Positions 9,581 to 18,531 of a stretch of DNA of 64,000 nucleotides are shown piece after piece. The notes under the pieces were generated by a model, which saw nothing but the letters and a program-made list of their open reading frames with translations, was not told the DNA's origin and made no database searches. The stretch's first letter is position 1. Each line of letters starts with the position of its first letter. The position numbers were made by a program, and so were the translations under genes. The stretch covers positions 3,162,001 through 3,226,000 of the forward strand of contig NZ_BAAAWE010000001.1 of assembly GCF_039534915.1 (NCBI RefSeq), written 5' to 3'. Source of the DNA: Streptomyces roseofulvus. Its GTDB lineage: Bacteria; Actinomycetota; Actinomycetes; Streptomycetales; Streptomycetaceae.

Positions 9581-9885
9581 CAGCCGCGGTCCTGGGAGAG
9601 CGTGGCCCACAGTCCGTAGCCGTGCATCGCCTGCACGTCCCGTTCCATCTCCTCGCGGGTGCCGCTGGAGACCACCGCGCGGCCCTTGTTGTGCACGTCG
9701 AGCATCAGCTTGTGCGCCTTGTCCTTGGAGTAGCCGAAGTACGTCTGGAAGACGTAGGTGACATAGCTCATCAGGTTCACCGGGTCGTTGTGCACGAGGG
9801 TGACCCAGGGGACGTCGGGCTCGACGACCGCGGAGACCTCCTCGGCCGGCTCGGTCCGTTCGATCTCGATAGGCGCGATGCTCAC
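9580..9885 (-). CDS. clpS: ClpS, adaptor for the Clp protease (N-degron pathway)
   Basis: This 101-residue protein has the conserved ClpS core [39 protein letters not shown] and [10 protein letters not shown]. ClpS binds N-terminal degron residues and hands substrates to ClpC/ClpA. The HNDPVNLM segment forms the binding pocket. It starts at GTG and is followed by the overlapping DUF2017 gene. It is divergent from pncB with a 111-bp gap. Confidence 0.93.
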   Translation of the reverse strand: MSIAPIEIERTEPAEEVSAVVEPDVPWVTLVHNDPVNLMSYVTYVFQTYFGYSKDKAHKLMLDVHNKGRAVVSSGTREEMERDVQAMHGYGLWATLSQDRG

Positions 9886-9949
9886 TTACCCCATGCTGCC
9901 ACCCGGGACCCCCGGTCGCACAAACGGGCCGCCCCTCCCGACGACACCG

Positions 9950-9984
9950 ACCGCAGTATTCGTCAGACTGACGAATACTGCGGT
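9950..9984. promoter_or_regulatory. Perfect 35-bp palindrome in front of pncB
   Basis: Arms of 17 bp (ACCGCAGTATTCGTCAG and its exact complement) flank a single central A at 9967. The core GTCAGACTGAC resembles sites of NrtR, the Nudix-type NAD repressor, but that assignment is inference. A -10-like TAGCAT at 9984-9989 abuts it, so a bound protein would block RNA polymerase. Confidence 0.7.
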
Positions 9985-9996
9985 AGCATCATCGGC

Positions 9997-11325
9997 ATGA
10001 ACGCTGCGGACCTTGGGCTCCCGGTGGACGTGCCGTCGACCGCGCTCTTCACCGACCAGTACGAGCTGACCATGCTCCAGGCGGCCCTCAGGGCCGGCAC
10101 CGCCGACCGGCGCTCCGTCTTCGAAGTCTTCACCCGGCGGCTGCCCGAGGGGCGGCGGTACGGCGTCCTCGCCGGCGTCGGCCGGGTCCTGGACGCCGTC
10201 GAGAACTTCCGCTTCGACCCGGCCGTCCTGGGCTTCCTGCGGGAGCGGGCGATCGTCGACGAGCCGACCCTGGAGTGGCTGGCGGGCTACCGCTTCTCCG
10301 GCGACATCTGGGGCTACCCCGAGGGCGAGGTGTACTTCCCCGGCTCCCCCGTGCTGCGCGTCGAGGGCTCCTTCGCCGAGTGCGTGCTCCTGGAGACGGT
10401 GATCCTCTCGATCCTCAACCACGACTCGGCCATCGCCGCGGCCGCCTCCCGCATGTCGGCGGCGGCGGGCGGGCGCCGGCTGATCGAGATGGGCGCCCGC
10501 CGCACCCACGAGCTGGCCGCCGTCGCCGCCTCCCGGGCCGCGTACGTCGGCGGCTTCGAGGCCACCTCGGACCTCGCCGCCGGCTTCCGCTACAACATCC
10601 CGACCGTCGGCACCTCGGCGCACGCCTTCACCCTGCTGCACGACAGCGAGCGGGACGCCTTCCGGGCCCAGGTCGACAGCCTCGGCCGGGGCACCACCCT
10701 GCTCGTCGACACCTACGACGTCGCCGAGGCGGTCCGTGCCGCCGTCGAGATCGCCGGGCCCGAGCTCGGCGCCGTCCGCATCGACTCCGGCGACCTGCTG
10801 CTCGTCGCCCACCGGGTCCGGGCCCAGCTGGACGAGCTCGGCGCCCGCGACACCAAGATCGTGGTCACCTCCGACCTCGACGAGTACGCCATCGCCTCGC
10901 TGGCCGCCGCGCCGGTCGACGCGTACGGCGTGGGCACCCAGCTCGTCACCGGCAGCGGCCACCCCACCTGCTCGATGGTCTACAAGCTGGTCGCCCGGGC
11001 CGCCTCGGCCGACCCGAAGGCCCCCCTGGTCCCGGTCGCCAAGAAGTCGCTGGGCGGCAAGGCGTCGGTCGGCGGCCGCAAGTGGGCCGCGCGCCGCAAG
11101 GACGCCGACGGGGTCGCGGCGGCCGAGGTCGTCGGCACCGGCCCGGTCCCGGACGCGCTCGCCGCGGACCAGCTCCTGGTCGAGCTGGTCAAGGGCGGCG
11201 AGGTGGTGGCCCGGGAGCCGCTGGAGGCGGCCCGCACCCGCCACATCGCGGCCCGCGCCGGGCTGCCGATGTCGGCCATCCAGCTCTCCCGCGGCGAGCC
11301 GGTGCTGCCGACGGAGTACATCTAG
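9997..11325 (+). CDS. pncB: Nicotinate phosphoribosyltransferase
   Basis: This 442-residue enzyme joins nicotinate and PRPP to nicotinate mononucleotide in NAD salvage. Family segments visible are FTDQYELTMLQAALRAG at the start, FEVFTRRLPEGRRYGV, TVGTSAHAFTLL, VRIDSGDL and TSDLDEY. The ATG lies 8 bp after a TAGCAT -10 element, so the mRNA is probably leaderless. It is followed 93 bp later by pncA, which makes its substrate. The large palindrome over the promoter suggests repression by an NAD-responsive regulator. Confidence 0.93.
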   Translation: MNAADLGLPVDVPSTALFTDQYELTMLQAALRAGTADRRSVFEVFTRRLPEGRRYGVLAGVGRVLDAVENFRFDPAVLGFLRERAIVDEPTLEWLAGYRFSGDIWGYPEGEVYFPGSPVLRVEGSFAECVLLETVILSILNHDSAIAAAASRMSAAAGGRRLIEMGARRTHELAAVAASRAAYVGGFEATSDLAAGFRYNIPTVGTSAHAFTLLHDSERDAFRAQVDSLGRGTTLLVDTYDVAEAVRAAVEIAGPELGAVRIDSGDLLLVAHRVRAQLDELGARDTKIVVTSDLDEYAIASLAAAPVDAYGVGTQLVTGSGHPTCSMVYKLVARAASADPKAPLVPVAKKSLGGKASVGGRKWAARRKDADGVAAAEVVGTGPVPDALAADQLLVELVKGGEVVAREPLEAARTRHIAARAGLPMSAIQLSRGEPVLPTEYI

Positions 11326-11418
11326 AGATACGTCCAGAGCCCGGTGACTCCCCCTCCCGAAGCGGAGGCGGAGTCTCTAGGCTCGGGCCCACCCCTTCCG
11401 ACCACCCGAGGACCCGCC

Positions 11419-12018
11419 ATGCACCGCGCACTGATCGTCGTGGACGTACAGAACGACTTCTGCGAGGGCGGCAGCCTCGCCGTGACGGGTGGTGCGGACG
11501 TCGCCGCCGCCATCACCGAACTCATCGGGGAGGCGGCCGGCACCGCGTACCGGCACGTCGTCGCCACCCGCGACCACCACATCGACCCGGGCGCGCACTT
11601 CGCCCCGGCCGGCCAGGCGCCGGACTACGTCGACTCCTGGCCGGTGCACTGCGTGGCCGGCACCGAGGGCGTCGGCTTCCACCCGAACTTCGCCCCCGCC
11701 GTCGCCGGCGGCGCCGTGCAGGCCGTCTTCGACAAGGGCGCCTACGCCGCCGCGTACAGCGGCTTCGAGGGACACGACGAGAACGGGGAGACGCTGGCGC
11801 AGTGGCTGCGCGCCCGGGACGTGACCGAGGTCGACGTGGTCGGCATCGCCACCGACCACTGCGTCCGGGCGACCGCCCTGGACGCGGCCCGCGAGGGCTT
11901 CCGCGTCCACGTCCTGCTCGACCTCACGGCCGGGGTGGCCCGCGAGACCACCGCCCGGGCCCTCGCGGAGCTCCGCGAGGCCGGCGTCGAGCTCACCGGC
12001 GTGCCGGTCGTCGCGTAG
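11419..12018 (+). CDS. pncA: Nicotinamidase
   Basis: This 199-residue isochorismatase-fold amidase converts nicotinamide to nicotinate for PncB. The catalytic triad is visible: Asp in VVDVQNDFCEGG, Lys in VFDKGAYA and Cys in GIATDHCVRATALDA. Metal-ligand histidines lie in TRDHHIDPGAHF. It is likely co-regulated with pncB, though a separate promoter in the 93-bp gap cannot be excluded. The function call is very secure from the motif set. Confidence 0.93.
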   Translation: MHRALIVVDVQNDFCEGGSLAVTGGADVAAAITELIGEAAGTAYRHVVATRDHHIDPGAHFAPAGQAPDYVDSWPVHCVAGTEGVGFHPNFAPAVAGGAVQAVFDKGAYAAAYSGFEGHDENGETLAQWLRARDVTEVDVVGIATDHCVRATALDAAREGFRVHVLLDLTAGVARETTARALAELREAGVELTGVPVVA

Positions 12019-12024
12019 CGGCGG

Positions 12025-12336
12025 TCAGGCCGCCGGGGCCCTCGGCAGGGTGCGGGCCGGGTGCCACAGCTCCTGGGCGGCGCCCGGCGTGGATCTCCAC
12101 AGCAGCCCGTCCGGGTGGTGCAGCACCGCCGTGATCTCGTCCGGCGTGGGCGGCTCGGCGTTCCCCCGCAGGTAAACCGACCGCAGGCCCAGGTTTCGGA
12201 GCCTGGTCAGGGCCCTGGCGCGGTTGGCGGCGTGGACGAGGAAGCGTACGGTCGCGCCGTCCCCGGCCGGGCTGGGCAGCCCTATCGCGACCACCACACT
12301 GCCTCCCGGCATCTTGCAGAACCCTCCACCGGGCAT
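12025..12336 (-). CDS. Conserved hypothetical protein
   Basis: This is a 103-residue protein with no recognised domain. It begins MPGGGFCKMPGGSVVVAIGLP and contains HAANRARALTRLRNLGLRSVYLRG and PPTPDEITAVLHHPDGLLWRS. The start is placed at 12336 because codons farther upstream run into the terminator of the protease gene. Weak translation of a longer form (to 12435) is possible. It is convergent with pncA, stops 6 bp apart. It has no signal peptide or membrane segment. Confidence 0.6.
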   Translation of the reverse strand: MPGGGFCKMPGGSVVVAIGLPSPAGDGATVRFLVHAANRARALTRLRNLGLRSVYLRGNAEPPTPDEITAVLHHPDGLLWRSTPGAAQELWHPARTLPRAPAA

Positions 12337-12397
12337 GCGGAACCACTCCCCCGTGAGTCGGCTGTCAATAAGAACGCGGTCAGACGCACCTAAACAC

Positions 12398-12433
12398 GAT
12401 CGGCCGCCGCCCGCTAGAGGGCGACGGCCGATC
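12398..12433 (-). terminator. Terminator after the M6 protease gene
   Basis: A 15-bp stem with one mismatch (arms 12398-12412 and 12419-12433, loop GCTAGA) lies 25 bp beyond the protease stop. Confidence 0.75.
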
Positions 12434-12458
12434 ATGCTGTGACCTGCGGGTTTACCGA

Positions 12459-14891
12459 CTACTTGGTCGACGGACCCACGCGGACCGTGATCGTCTGGCC
12501 GTTCTTCGGCTCCTTGACGACCTCGATCTTGGTGTTGGTGTCAGTGACCTTCACGCCGGCGCGCGCGGTCTCCTGGAACCAGTACGTGCCCTTGCGGTCG
12601 TCGAAGACCCGGTTGCCCGGCTGCGAGCCGATCCAGGTCGGGACGTCCTTGAGGTGCAGCTGGAAAGCGTCCGTCCGGTACGTTCCGAAGGGGGAGTCGT
12701 ACGCCTGGACGCGGTTGCGCATCAGCGTGCCGTCGTTCCACTTCAGCGGGGTCGGGTGGGCGTCGATCGGGAGGATCAGACCCTGGCCCGGGTGCTGGGA
12801 GGTGTTGTTGTCCTTCTGGGACAGGTCCCACTTCCAGATGAGCAGCCCGTTCTGGTACGGGTAGTGCTCGACCCAGCTCGCCTTGTCGCCGGTGAAGCCG
12901 AAGTTGTACGGGCCGACCTTGAGGGTGGCGTCGTACGAGACGTACTGGCGGTTCTCGGCGATGTAGTACTGCTCGTACTCGTTGGTGAAGCCCTTGCCGA
13001 CCCGCGAGAAGCCCTTCGGCGTCCAGCCGTTGTCACCGTTCTCCGCGCCGTCCGCGAAGACGGTGGCGCCGTCGGCGGTCAGCGTGATGGCGTCGGCGGT
13101 GAAGCCCTTGCCGCCCGCGCCGCCGTCCGTCTGGTAGCGGAAGCGGAGGTCGAACTTCTTGCCCGCGTACGCCGAGAGGTCGTAGACGAGCTTCTTGTGG
13201 GCGCCCGAGACGTCGGTCAGCGCCGGGGAGCCGGCCGCGTCGCGCGGGAGGGCCACGCCGTCGGCGGTGCCGTCCACGGCGGTCCAGTTGGCGCCGCCGT
13301 CCGTCGACACCTCGGTGTAGAGGTAGTCGTACTCGGCCTCGATGTCGTACCAGCCCTGGAGTTCCAGGGAGGCGGCAGACTTGCCCGTCAGGTCGACGGA
13401 GCGGGTGAGGGTGTTCTTGAGGTCGTCACCCATGTCGCTCCACCACTGCGCCGCGCCCTCCGCGGGGGCGACGATCTCGGTGGTGACGGCCTTCTTCGGC
13501 AGCTCGACGACGAGCGCCTGCGGGTTCTTGGTGTTGTACTCCGCCACACCCAGCTTGTGGGTGGTCTTGGAGGCGCGCAGCTCGTCGCTCACCTTGGTGT
13601 AGTTGAGCCAGCCGAGCTGGAGCTTGTCCCAGGCGTTCATGTCGCCGGGCATGTCGCCGATGGAGTCCTTGCCCAGGCCCAGCCAGGAGCCGGAGGACAT
13701 CAGCGACCAGTAGCCGGTCGAGTTCTCGCCGCCCGCGGTGTCGTACAGGTCCGGCAGGCCGAGGTCGTGGCCGTACTCGTGGGCGAAGACGCCGAGGCCG
13801 CCGTTCTCCGGCTGCATCGTGTAGTCGCCGACCCAGATGCCGGTGTCGCCGATCGGGGTGCCGCCGGCCTTGTTGTTCGCCGGACCGGTCTTGCCCGCGC
13901 TGGTGCCGTAGGCGTACCAGCGGTGGGCCCACAGGGCGTCGGTGCCCTGGACGCCGCCGCCCGCGGACTCGTCCTCGCCCGCGTGGACGATCTGGAAGTG
14001 GTCGATATAGCCGTCGGCCTCGTTGAAGTTGCCGTCGGCGTCGAAGTCGTAGCGGTCCCACTGGTCGTAGGAGGCCAGGGCGGCCTTGATCTCCGCGTCG
14101 GTCTTGCCCTGGGCCTTCTGGTCGGCGACCCAGGCGTTGACGCCGTCGCGGACGGTGTCCCAGACGTTGGCGCAGTTCTTCTCGCCGCAGTAGTTGGAGC
14201 CGTAACGGGCCTCGTTGTACGGCACCTTGACCCAGTCGGAGACCGCGCCGTCGACCGAGTAGCGGCCGGACGAGGTGCGCTCGTAGTAGGTCTTCAGCGA
14301 GTGCTTCTGCTGGCCCGTCTTCGGGTCCTTGCCGGAGCCGAAGTACAGGTCCTGGAAGTGCTTCTGGTCGTAGTCGGGCTGCCAGGCGGTGGAGTTGTCC
14401 TTCGCCCGGTCCGGCTCGGCTATCTGGTTGTGCAGCGGGCCGGGCGTGCCGCCGTACTTCGGCTTCAGCTCGGTCGTGTCGTCGTCCTTGCGGTCGACGA
14501 GGGTGGTGGTGTCCACCTGGTCGCCGAACTCGACGAGGATGGTGAAGATCTTGTCGGTCTTCTCGCGGCCGAGCTCGACGTACTTCTTCGCGTCGAGCTT
14601 CACGACCTGCGAGCCCCCGCGGCGCTCGACCTTGGCCTCGCCCTTGAGGACCTGCTCCAGGGCGGCCTTGCGCTGCTGCGCCTGCTGCTCGCTGAAGGGG
14701 CCTTCGAGGTCGTGGTCGACCGTGGTCTTCTCGGCGTCGTTGCCCGGAGCCGGGTCGTGGCGGACGTCCGCCGCCGAGATCCTGCCGTCCTCGTTCGCCC
14801 AGGCGGTGCTGAAGGTCGAGGCGGTGGCGGCGGTGGCCGCGAGCGCCACGACGACCGCGGACGCCCGCATGGCCCGTCGTCTGTTGGTCAC
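12459..14891 (-). CDS. Secreted M6 (immune inhibitor A-type) metalloprotease
   Basis: This 810-residue protein has a Sec signal peptide (NRRRAMRASAVVVALAATAA, likely cleavage after STAWA). It also has an N-terminal pro-region and the zinc motif HEYGHDLGLPDLYD with the typical downstream YWSLMSSGSWLG. The C-terminal half contains a MAM/jelly-roll-like segment around LQGWYDIEAEYDYLYTEVSTDGGANW. M6 enzymes are secreted calcium-dependent proteases that digest host or mycelial proteins. The GTG start at 14891 has a GGAGGAA site and follows directly with the signal peptide, so it is preferred over a start 9 codons upstream. It is a single-gene unit with its own terminator. Confidence 0.9.
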   Translation of the reverse strand: MTNRRRAMRASAVVVALAATAATASTFSTAWANEDGRISAADVRHDPAPGNDAEKTTVDHDLEGPFSEQQAQQRKAALEQVLKGEAKVERRGGSQVVKLDAKKYVELGREKTDKIFTILVEFGDQVDTTTLVDRKDDDTTELKPKYGGTPGPLHNQIAEPDRAKDNSTAWQPDYDQKHFQDLYFGSGKDPKTGQQKHSLKTYYERTSSGRYSVDGAVSDWVKVPYNEARYGSNYCGEKNCANVWDTVRDGVNAWVADQKAQGKTDAEIKAALASYDQWDRYDFDADGNFNEADGYIDHFQIVHAGEDESAGGGVQGTDALWAHRWYAYGTSAGKTGPANNKAGGTPIGDTGIWVGDYTMQPENGGLGVFAHEYGHDLGLPDLYDTAGGENSTGYWSLMSSGSWLGLGKDSIGDMPGDMNAWDKLQLGWLNYTKVSDELRASKTTHKLGVAEYNTKNPQALVVELPKKAVTTEIVAPAEGAAQWWSDMGDDLKNTLTRSVDLTGKSAASLELQGWYDIEAEYDYLYTEVSTDGGANWTAVDGTADGVALPRDAAGSPALTDVSGAHKKLVYDLSAYAGKKFDLRFRYQTDGGAGGKGFTADAITLTADGATVFADGAENGDNGWTPKGFSRVGKGFTNEYEQYYIAENRQYVSYDATLKVGPYNFGFTGDKASWVEHYPYQNGLLIWKWDLSQKDNNTSQHPGQGLILPIDAHPTPLKWNDGTLMRNRVQAYDSPFGTYRTDAFQLHLKDVPTWIGSQPGNRVFDDRKGTYWFQETARAGVKVTDTNTKIEVVKEPKNGQTITVRVGPSTK

Positions 14892-15253
14892 TTGGTGTCG
14901 TTCCTCCCCGGCGCCCACGCCTCGGGACCAGGAGGTGGGGTGTCCCGTCCGACAGGGCGCGCGTCACAAGTGACGACATTCGACCGGAGAGAGACGAGAA
15001 AAGACAGATCTTGACTTGCACACACCAAGTGCACTATGCGGGTGTCGACATCCGATATGCGGACGGTCAAGCCGGTTACGACCCGGGGAAGTTCGCGTGC
15101 GCGAGGCCGTTCGGGACCGCCCCGTGCCCACCCCGTGCCACCCGTGCGCCCCCCGTGCTCCGGCACCGTGGGTCAGGTCACGCTTACCCGCCGTTCCGCC
15201 CGGGCATCGAGCGTCGTAGAGTCGACAGCGAGTCCGGAGGGGCGGTATCCGTC
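14892..15253. promoter_or_regulatory. Divergent promoter region, M6 protease and small membrane protein
   Basis: The 362-bp gap is less GC-rich than its surroundings near 14985-15070. TTGACT (15011-15016) and TATGCG (15035-15040) are spaced 18 bp apart on the plus strand. Between them sits the inverted repeat TGCAC-N7-GTGCA (15017-15033), a plausible operator. The promoter assignment is tentative. Confidence 0.35.
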
Positions 15254-15532
15254 ATGCAGCGACCGAACGCAGCGCAGTACGCCTACGGTTCGGCCGTCGT
15301 CGTCCTCGCGACCGCCGCGCTCCTGCTCCTGACCGGCGCCACCGCACCCCTCGGCATCGCCGTGGCCTGCCTCGCCGGCCTGCTCCTCGGCGTCCTCGTG
15401 GCGGTGACGATGCCCGCGGGGACGCGCCCCGTCAAGACCCCCGCCGAGACCGGCGCCAGGACCGGGAACGACGCGGTCCGGGTACCGGCCGCGCAGGTGG
15501 GCGCGGGAGCCGATACCCGGACCGGTCCGTGA
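15254..15532 (+). CDS. Small two-helix membrane protein
   Basis: This 92-residue protein has two adjacent hydrophobic helices (about residues 9-27 and 29-50, SAVVVLATAALLLLTG and GIAVACLAGLLLGVLVAVTM) and a polar C-terminal tail. A GGAGGGG ribosome site lies upstream. No domain was recognised. It may be a small membrane-associated regulator or a structural protein. It is convergent with the RDD gene. Confidence 0.6.
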   Translation: MQRPNAAQYAYGSAVVVLATAALLLLTGATAPLGIAVACLAGLLLGVLVAVTMPAGTRPVKTPAETGARTGNDAVRVPAAQVGAGADTRTGP

Positions 15533-15568
15533 GACTCCGTCCGTGCCGCCGGCGGTGCCGGCCGTGAA

Positions 15569-16225
15569 CTACTGGGGCACGGTGACGACCACCGTCTTCG
15601 CCGCCTTGTCGTGCAGGCCCTGCTTGTAGGGCTTGTCGACCATGATCAGGATCAGGATGAGCAGCGGCCACAGGCAGGCGCAGCAGATCAGCGCCGGCAG
15701 CCAGAGCACGATCGCGCGCAGCAGCGACTGGCTCATCGGGGGCGTGGAGCCGTCGTTGAGCATGGCGACGCGCAGCTTCATCAGCCGCTTGCCGACGGTC
15801 TGTCCGCGCTGTGCCGTGAGCACGGTGTCGTACGTGACGTAGGCGACGATCGTGAGCAGCTGGAAGACCAGTTGGCCGCCGCCGGTCCAGGTGGCCTGGA
15901 AGTCGTCGCCGTCGACCGTCGCCCGGTCGTAGATGTCGAACGGGATGCCGATGATGGCCAGCGGCACCGCGATGATCACCCAGTCGATGAGCCGGGCGAG
16001 GACCCGGCGCCCGGTCTCGGCGAGCGGCGGCATCCCGGAGAGCGGGTCGCTGCCGCCGTAACCGCCGCCGTAACCGCCGTACGGGGGCGGGGGCGGATAC
16101 GGGTTGTCGTACGGGCTGCCGGGCGGCGGGGGCCCCGGCGGCGGGCCCTGGGGCGGCTCCGGCGGCCGCTTGGCGAACGGGTCGTCGTCGGGGGGCGGGC
16201 CGGGCGGCGGCTGGTCGGTGCTCAT
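15569..16225 (-). CDS. RDD family membrane protein
   Basis: The 218-residue protein has an N-terminal Pro/Gly/Tyr-rich cytoplasmic tail (residues 1-65, PPPPG and GGYGG repeats) and an RDD domain with about three membrane helices. The RDD motifs are seen: GRRVLARLIDWVII (the R and D-x residues) and AQRGQTVGKRLMKLRV. RDD proteins are poorly understood; some are Na+/H+ antiporters. It lies 84 bp after a larger RDD paralog on the same strand, probably one transcript. Confidence 0.8.
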   Translation of the reverse strand: MSTDQPPPGPPPDDDPFAKRPPEPPQGPPPGPPPPGSPYDNPYPPPPPYGGYGGGYGGSDPLSGMPPLAETGRRVLARLIDWVIIAVPLAIIGIPFDIYDRATVDGDDFQATWTGGGQLVFQLLTIVAYVTYDTVLTAQRGQTVGKRLMKLRVAMLNDGSTPPMSQSLLRAIVLWLPALICCACLWPLLILILIMVDKPYKQGLHDKAAKTVVVTVPQ

Positions 16226-16309
16226 GGGGGCATCGCATCCCGGCCGCCGGGGGCCCGCAACGGCTGGGCCCCCGTTCGGGGGACCGGCTCCCCCGGCGGG
16301 TCGGCGGGC

Positions 16310-17728
16310 TCAGGCCCGGGCGACGAAGGTGCCGGCCGCCTTGTCGTGCCAGCACTGCCGCCACGGGCGGTCGAAGACGCACCAGACCACGTTGAGCACG
16401 CCGATCACCAGCACCCCGAGGAAGGTGTACAGGAACCAGCGGCGCAGCGCCCGGCCGAAGGTCGGCGGCTCGTGCGCCTCGATGTCCCGGACCTGGATCC
16501 CGCACAGCTTCTTGCCGAGCGTGCGGCCCCACTTGGCGGTGGGCAGCGCCTCGTAGAGCAGGCCGAGGACGAGCATCAGGCCGAGCGCGATGCCGAACTG
16601 GACCGAGGTCGTGCCGTCGACGAGCCACACCTGGACGGTGACGCCGGACCGCTTGGCGGCCTCGATCTTCTCCTGGATGTGGTCGAGGGCGGCGGTGACG
16701 AAGGGGTAGCCGGCGCCGGCGGCCATCGCGCCGAGGAGGAGGGTGTCGAGCACCCGGGCGAGGAGCCGGCGGCCGAGCCCGGCCGGCGGCGCGGACGACT
16801 GCTCGCGCGCGGCCTTGAGGAAGGGGTCCTCGACCGGCGGCTTCCACGGCACGACCGGCTGCTGCGCCTGCGGCGCGGAGGGGGCGGGCGGCTGCGGCTG
16901 GGCCCAGGAGGGCGCGGCGGGAGCCGGAGCGGGCGCGGGAGCCGGAGCGGGCGCGGGGGCCGGAGCCGCAGCCTGCTGGACGTGGGGCTGGGGCTGGGGG
17001 TGCGGGTGGGCCGACGGCTGCGGCTGGGCCTGGGGCTGCGGGTGGGCCGGCGGCTGAGGCCGGGGCTGTACGGGCGCGGGCGCCGGGGCGGGGGCCTCCT
17101 GGGCGGGCGCCGGAGCCGGGGCCGGGGCCGGGCTCGGGGTCGCGGCGGGGGCCGGGGTGACCGGCATGCCGCCGAGGCGGGCGGGAGCGCTCGCGAGCCG
17201 GGGGTCGGCGGCCGGCGCGGGCGCCTCGGCCTGCGCGGGGGCGGCCGGCCACTCGACCGGGGACCTCGGGTCGGGCACGGCGGGCGCGGGCGACGGCTCG
17301 GGGGCGGGCGCGGGCGCGGCGGGCCGGGGCGCGCTCCAGGCGGCCGGCCGGTCCTGGGCGTCCGCGTGGCCGGACTGCCGGGCGGCGTCGGCGCGCCAGG
17401 CGGTGGCCGGTTCCCTGGCGGGGGGTTCCTCGTCGAGGAAGACGGGCCCGGTCTCCTCGACGGGGGCCGGCGCGGGGGCGGCGGCCGGCGCGGGTTCGGG
17501 AGCGGGGGCCGGCACCGGGGCCGGTGCGGGGCTCGGGGCGAGGATCGGCCCGGCCGGCATGGCCGAGGCGGGCGGGACCGGTGCGGCCTCGCCGTCCTTG
17601 GGGGCGGGCCGGCTCGTGCCCGGCACCCAGGAGCCGCCGTTCCAGTACCGGATGTATCCGGGGATCGACGGGTCCGGGTAGTACCCCGCCTGCGGTACCT
17701 CGCCGCCGCCTCCGGGAGGAGTAGCCAC
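16310..17728 (-). CDS. DUF2510-RDD family membrane protein with Pro/Ala linker
   Basis: This 472-residue protein starts with a DUF2510-like motif (QAGYYPDPSIPGYIRYWNGGSWVPGT). A ~260-residue linker rich in Ala, Pro, Gln and His follows, then an RDD domain (LGRRLLARVLDTLLLGAM, GRTLGKKLCGIQVRDIE) with about three helices. The start is GTG. The long linker is low-complexity and causes strong repeat signals in the DNA. DUF2510 is often found tethered to membrane proteins in actinobacteria; its ligand is unknown. It is paired with the shorter RDD gene downstream. Confidence 0.8.
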   Translation of the reverse strand: MATPPGGGGEVPQAGYYPDPSIPGYIRYWNGGSWVPGTSRPAPKDGEAAPVPPASAMPAGPILAPSPAPAPVPAPAPEPAPAAAPAPAPVEETGPVFLDEEPPAREPATAWRADAARQSGHADAQDRPAAWSAPRPAAPAPAPEPSPAPAVPDPRSPVEWPAAPAQAEAPAPAADPRLASAPARLGGMPVTPAPAATPSPAPAPAPAPAQEAPAPAPAPVQPRPQPPAHPQPQAQPQPSAHPHPQPQPHVQQAAAPAPAPAPAPAPAPAPAAPSWAQPQPPAPSAPQAQQPVVPWKPPVEDPFLKAAREQSSAPPAGLGRRLLARVLDTLLLGAMAAGAGYPFVTAALDHIQEKIEAAKRSGVTVQVWLVDGTTSVQFGIALGLMLVLGLLYEALPTAKWGRTLGKKLCGIQVRDIEAHEPPTFGRALRRWFLYTFLGVLVIGVLNVVWCVFDRPWRQCWHDKAAGTFVARA

Positions 17729-17902
17729 TGCCCCGACTCCGTTCAGTCACAACGTTCCGTCACCACACTAAGGAGGCACAGTAACGAAGAACCTCCGCCA
17801 GGGAGGAAAGAGCCCGCGAGAAAGCCCGCCTTCACGCGAAGGAGGACGGAATCACTCACTCCCCGTGAGGTTCGGGCCCGGGGCCGGGGGTGGGGGCGGC
17901 CG

Positions 17903-17928
17903 GAAAAAACTTCCCGAAAAAACTTCCC
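17903..17928. repeat. Tandem 13-bp A-rich direct repeat upstream of ssgG
   Basis: GAAAAAACTTCCC is repeated exactly (17903-17915 and 17916-17928) in a 283-bp divergent gap. A-tracts of this kind are rare in this genome and could be bent DNA or a regulator site. Confidence 0.6.
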
Positions 17929-18011
17929 CGAAGTCGCGTAATGAACCGCGTCCGCCGCGCTCTCTCCAGGTGAAGGCCCGTCCGGGGCCCCTACGCGAGA
18001 GGCATTCAGTC

Positions 18012-18503
18012 ATGCGGAACACCGAGCACACCACCGTCGAGCGCGAGCTGGAGCTGAAGCTGGTGCTGTCCCCCGAGCGCTCGGTCCCGGTGCCGGCCCG
18101 GCTGGCGTACCGCAGCGACGACCCGTACGCGGTGCACATGACCTTCCACATCGGCTCGGAGCACCCGGTGAACTGGACCTTCGCCCGGGAGCTGCTGGTC
18201 GAGGGCGTCTTCCGGGCCTGCGGTCACGGGGACGTGCGGATCTGGCCGACCAAGGTCGACGGCCGCAGCGTCATCCTGATGGCCCTCTCCTCCCCCGACG
18301 GCGACGCGCTCCTGGAGGCCCCGTCGGCGCAGGTGTCCGCCTGGCTGGAGCGGACCCTGCGCGCGGTCCCGCCGGGCACCGAGTCGGAGCGGCTGGGCAT
18401 CGACGACGGGCTGGCGGAGCTGCTCGCGACCACCGTGGTCGGCGACGACCTGTGGCTGCGCGACCCGTGGCCGTCGGACGAGTCGCAGGACGGCGAGCTG
18501 TGA
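18012..18503 (+). CDS. ssgG: SsgA-like sporulation protein, SsgG type
   Basis: This 163-residue SsgA-like protein carries the family features VERELELKLVLSPERSVPVPARLAYRSDDPYAV and HPVNWTFARELLVEG. The family controls sporulation septum placement and wall remodelling and is restricted to morphologically complex actinomycetes. SsgG marks the sites of septa in S. coelicolor. The SsgG identity rests on remembered gene order next to a GlcD-like oxidase and hppD, not on alignment. The ATG follows GAGAGG at a suitable distance. Confidence 0.85.
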   Translation: MRNTEHTTVERELELKLVLSPERSVPVPARLAYRSDDPYAVHMTFHIGSEHPVNWTFARELLVEGVFRACGHGDVRIWPTKVDGRSVILMALSSPDGDALLEAPSAQVSAWLERTLRAVPPGTESERLGIDDGLAELLATTVVGDDLWLRDPWPSDESQDGEL

Positions 18504-18531
18504 GCCCGACCCCGTGTCCGTACGGACGGGC

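Noticed and set aside
12654..15014. 786-codon plus-strand frame over the M6 protease
   Set aside because: Repetitive Val/Glu/Gly/Leu composition with no domains; shadow of the protease gene.
16880..17160. Apparent DNA tandem repeats
   Set aside because: They come from the Ala/Pro/Gln-rich linker of the RDD protein and are coding.
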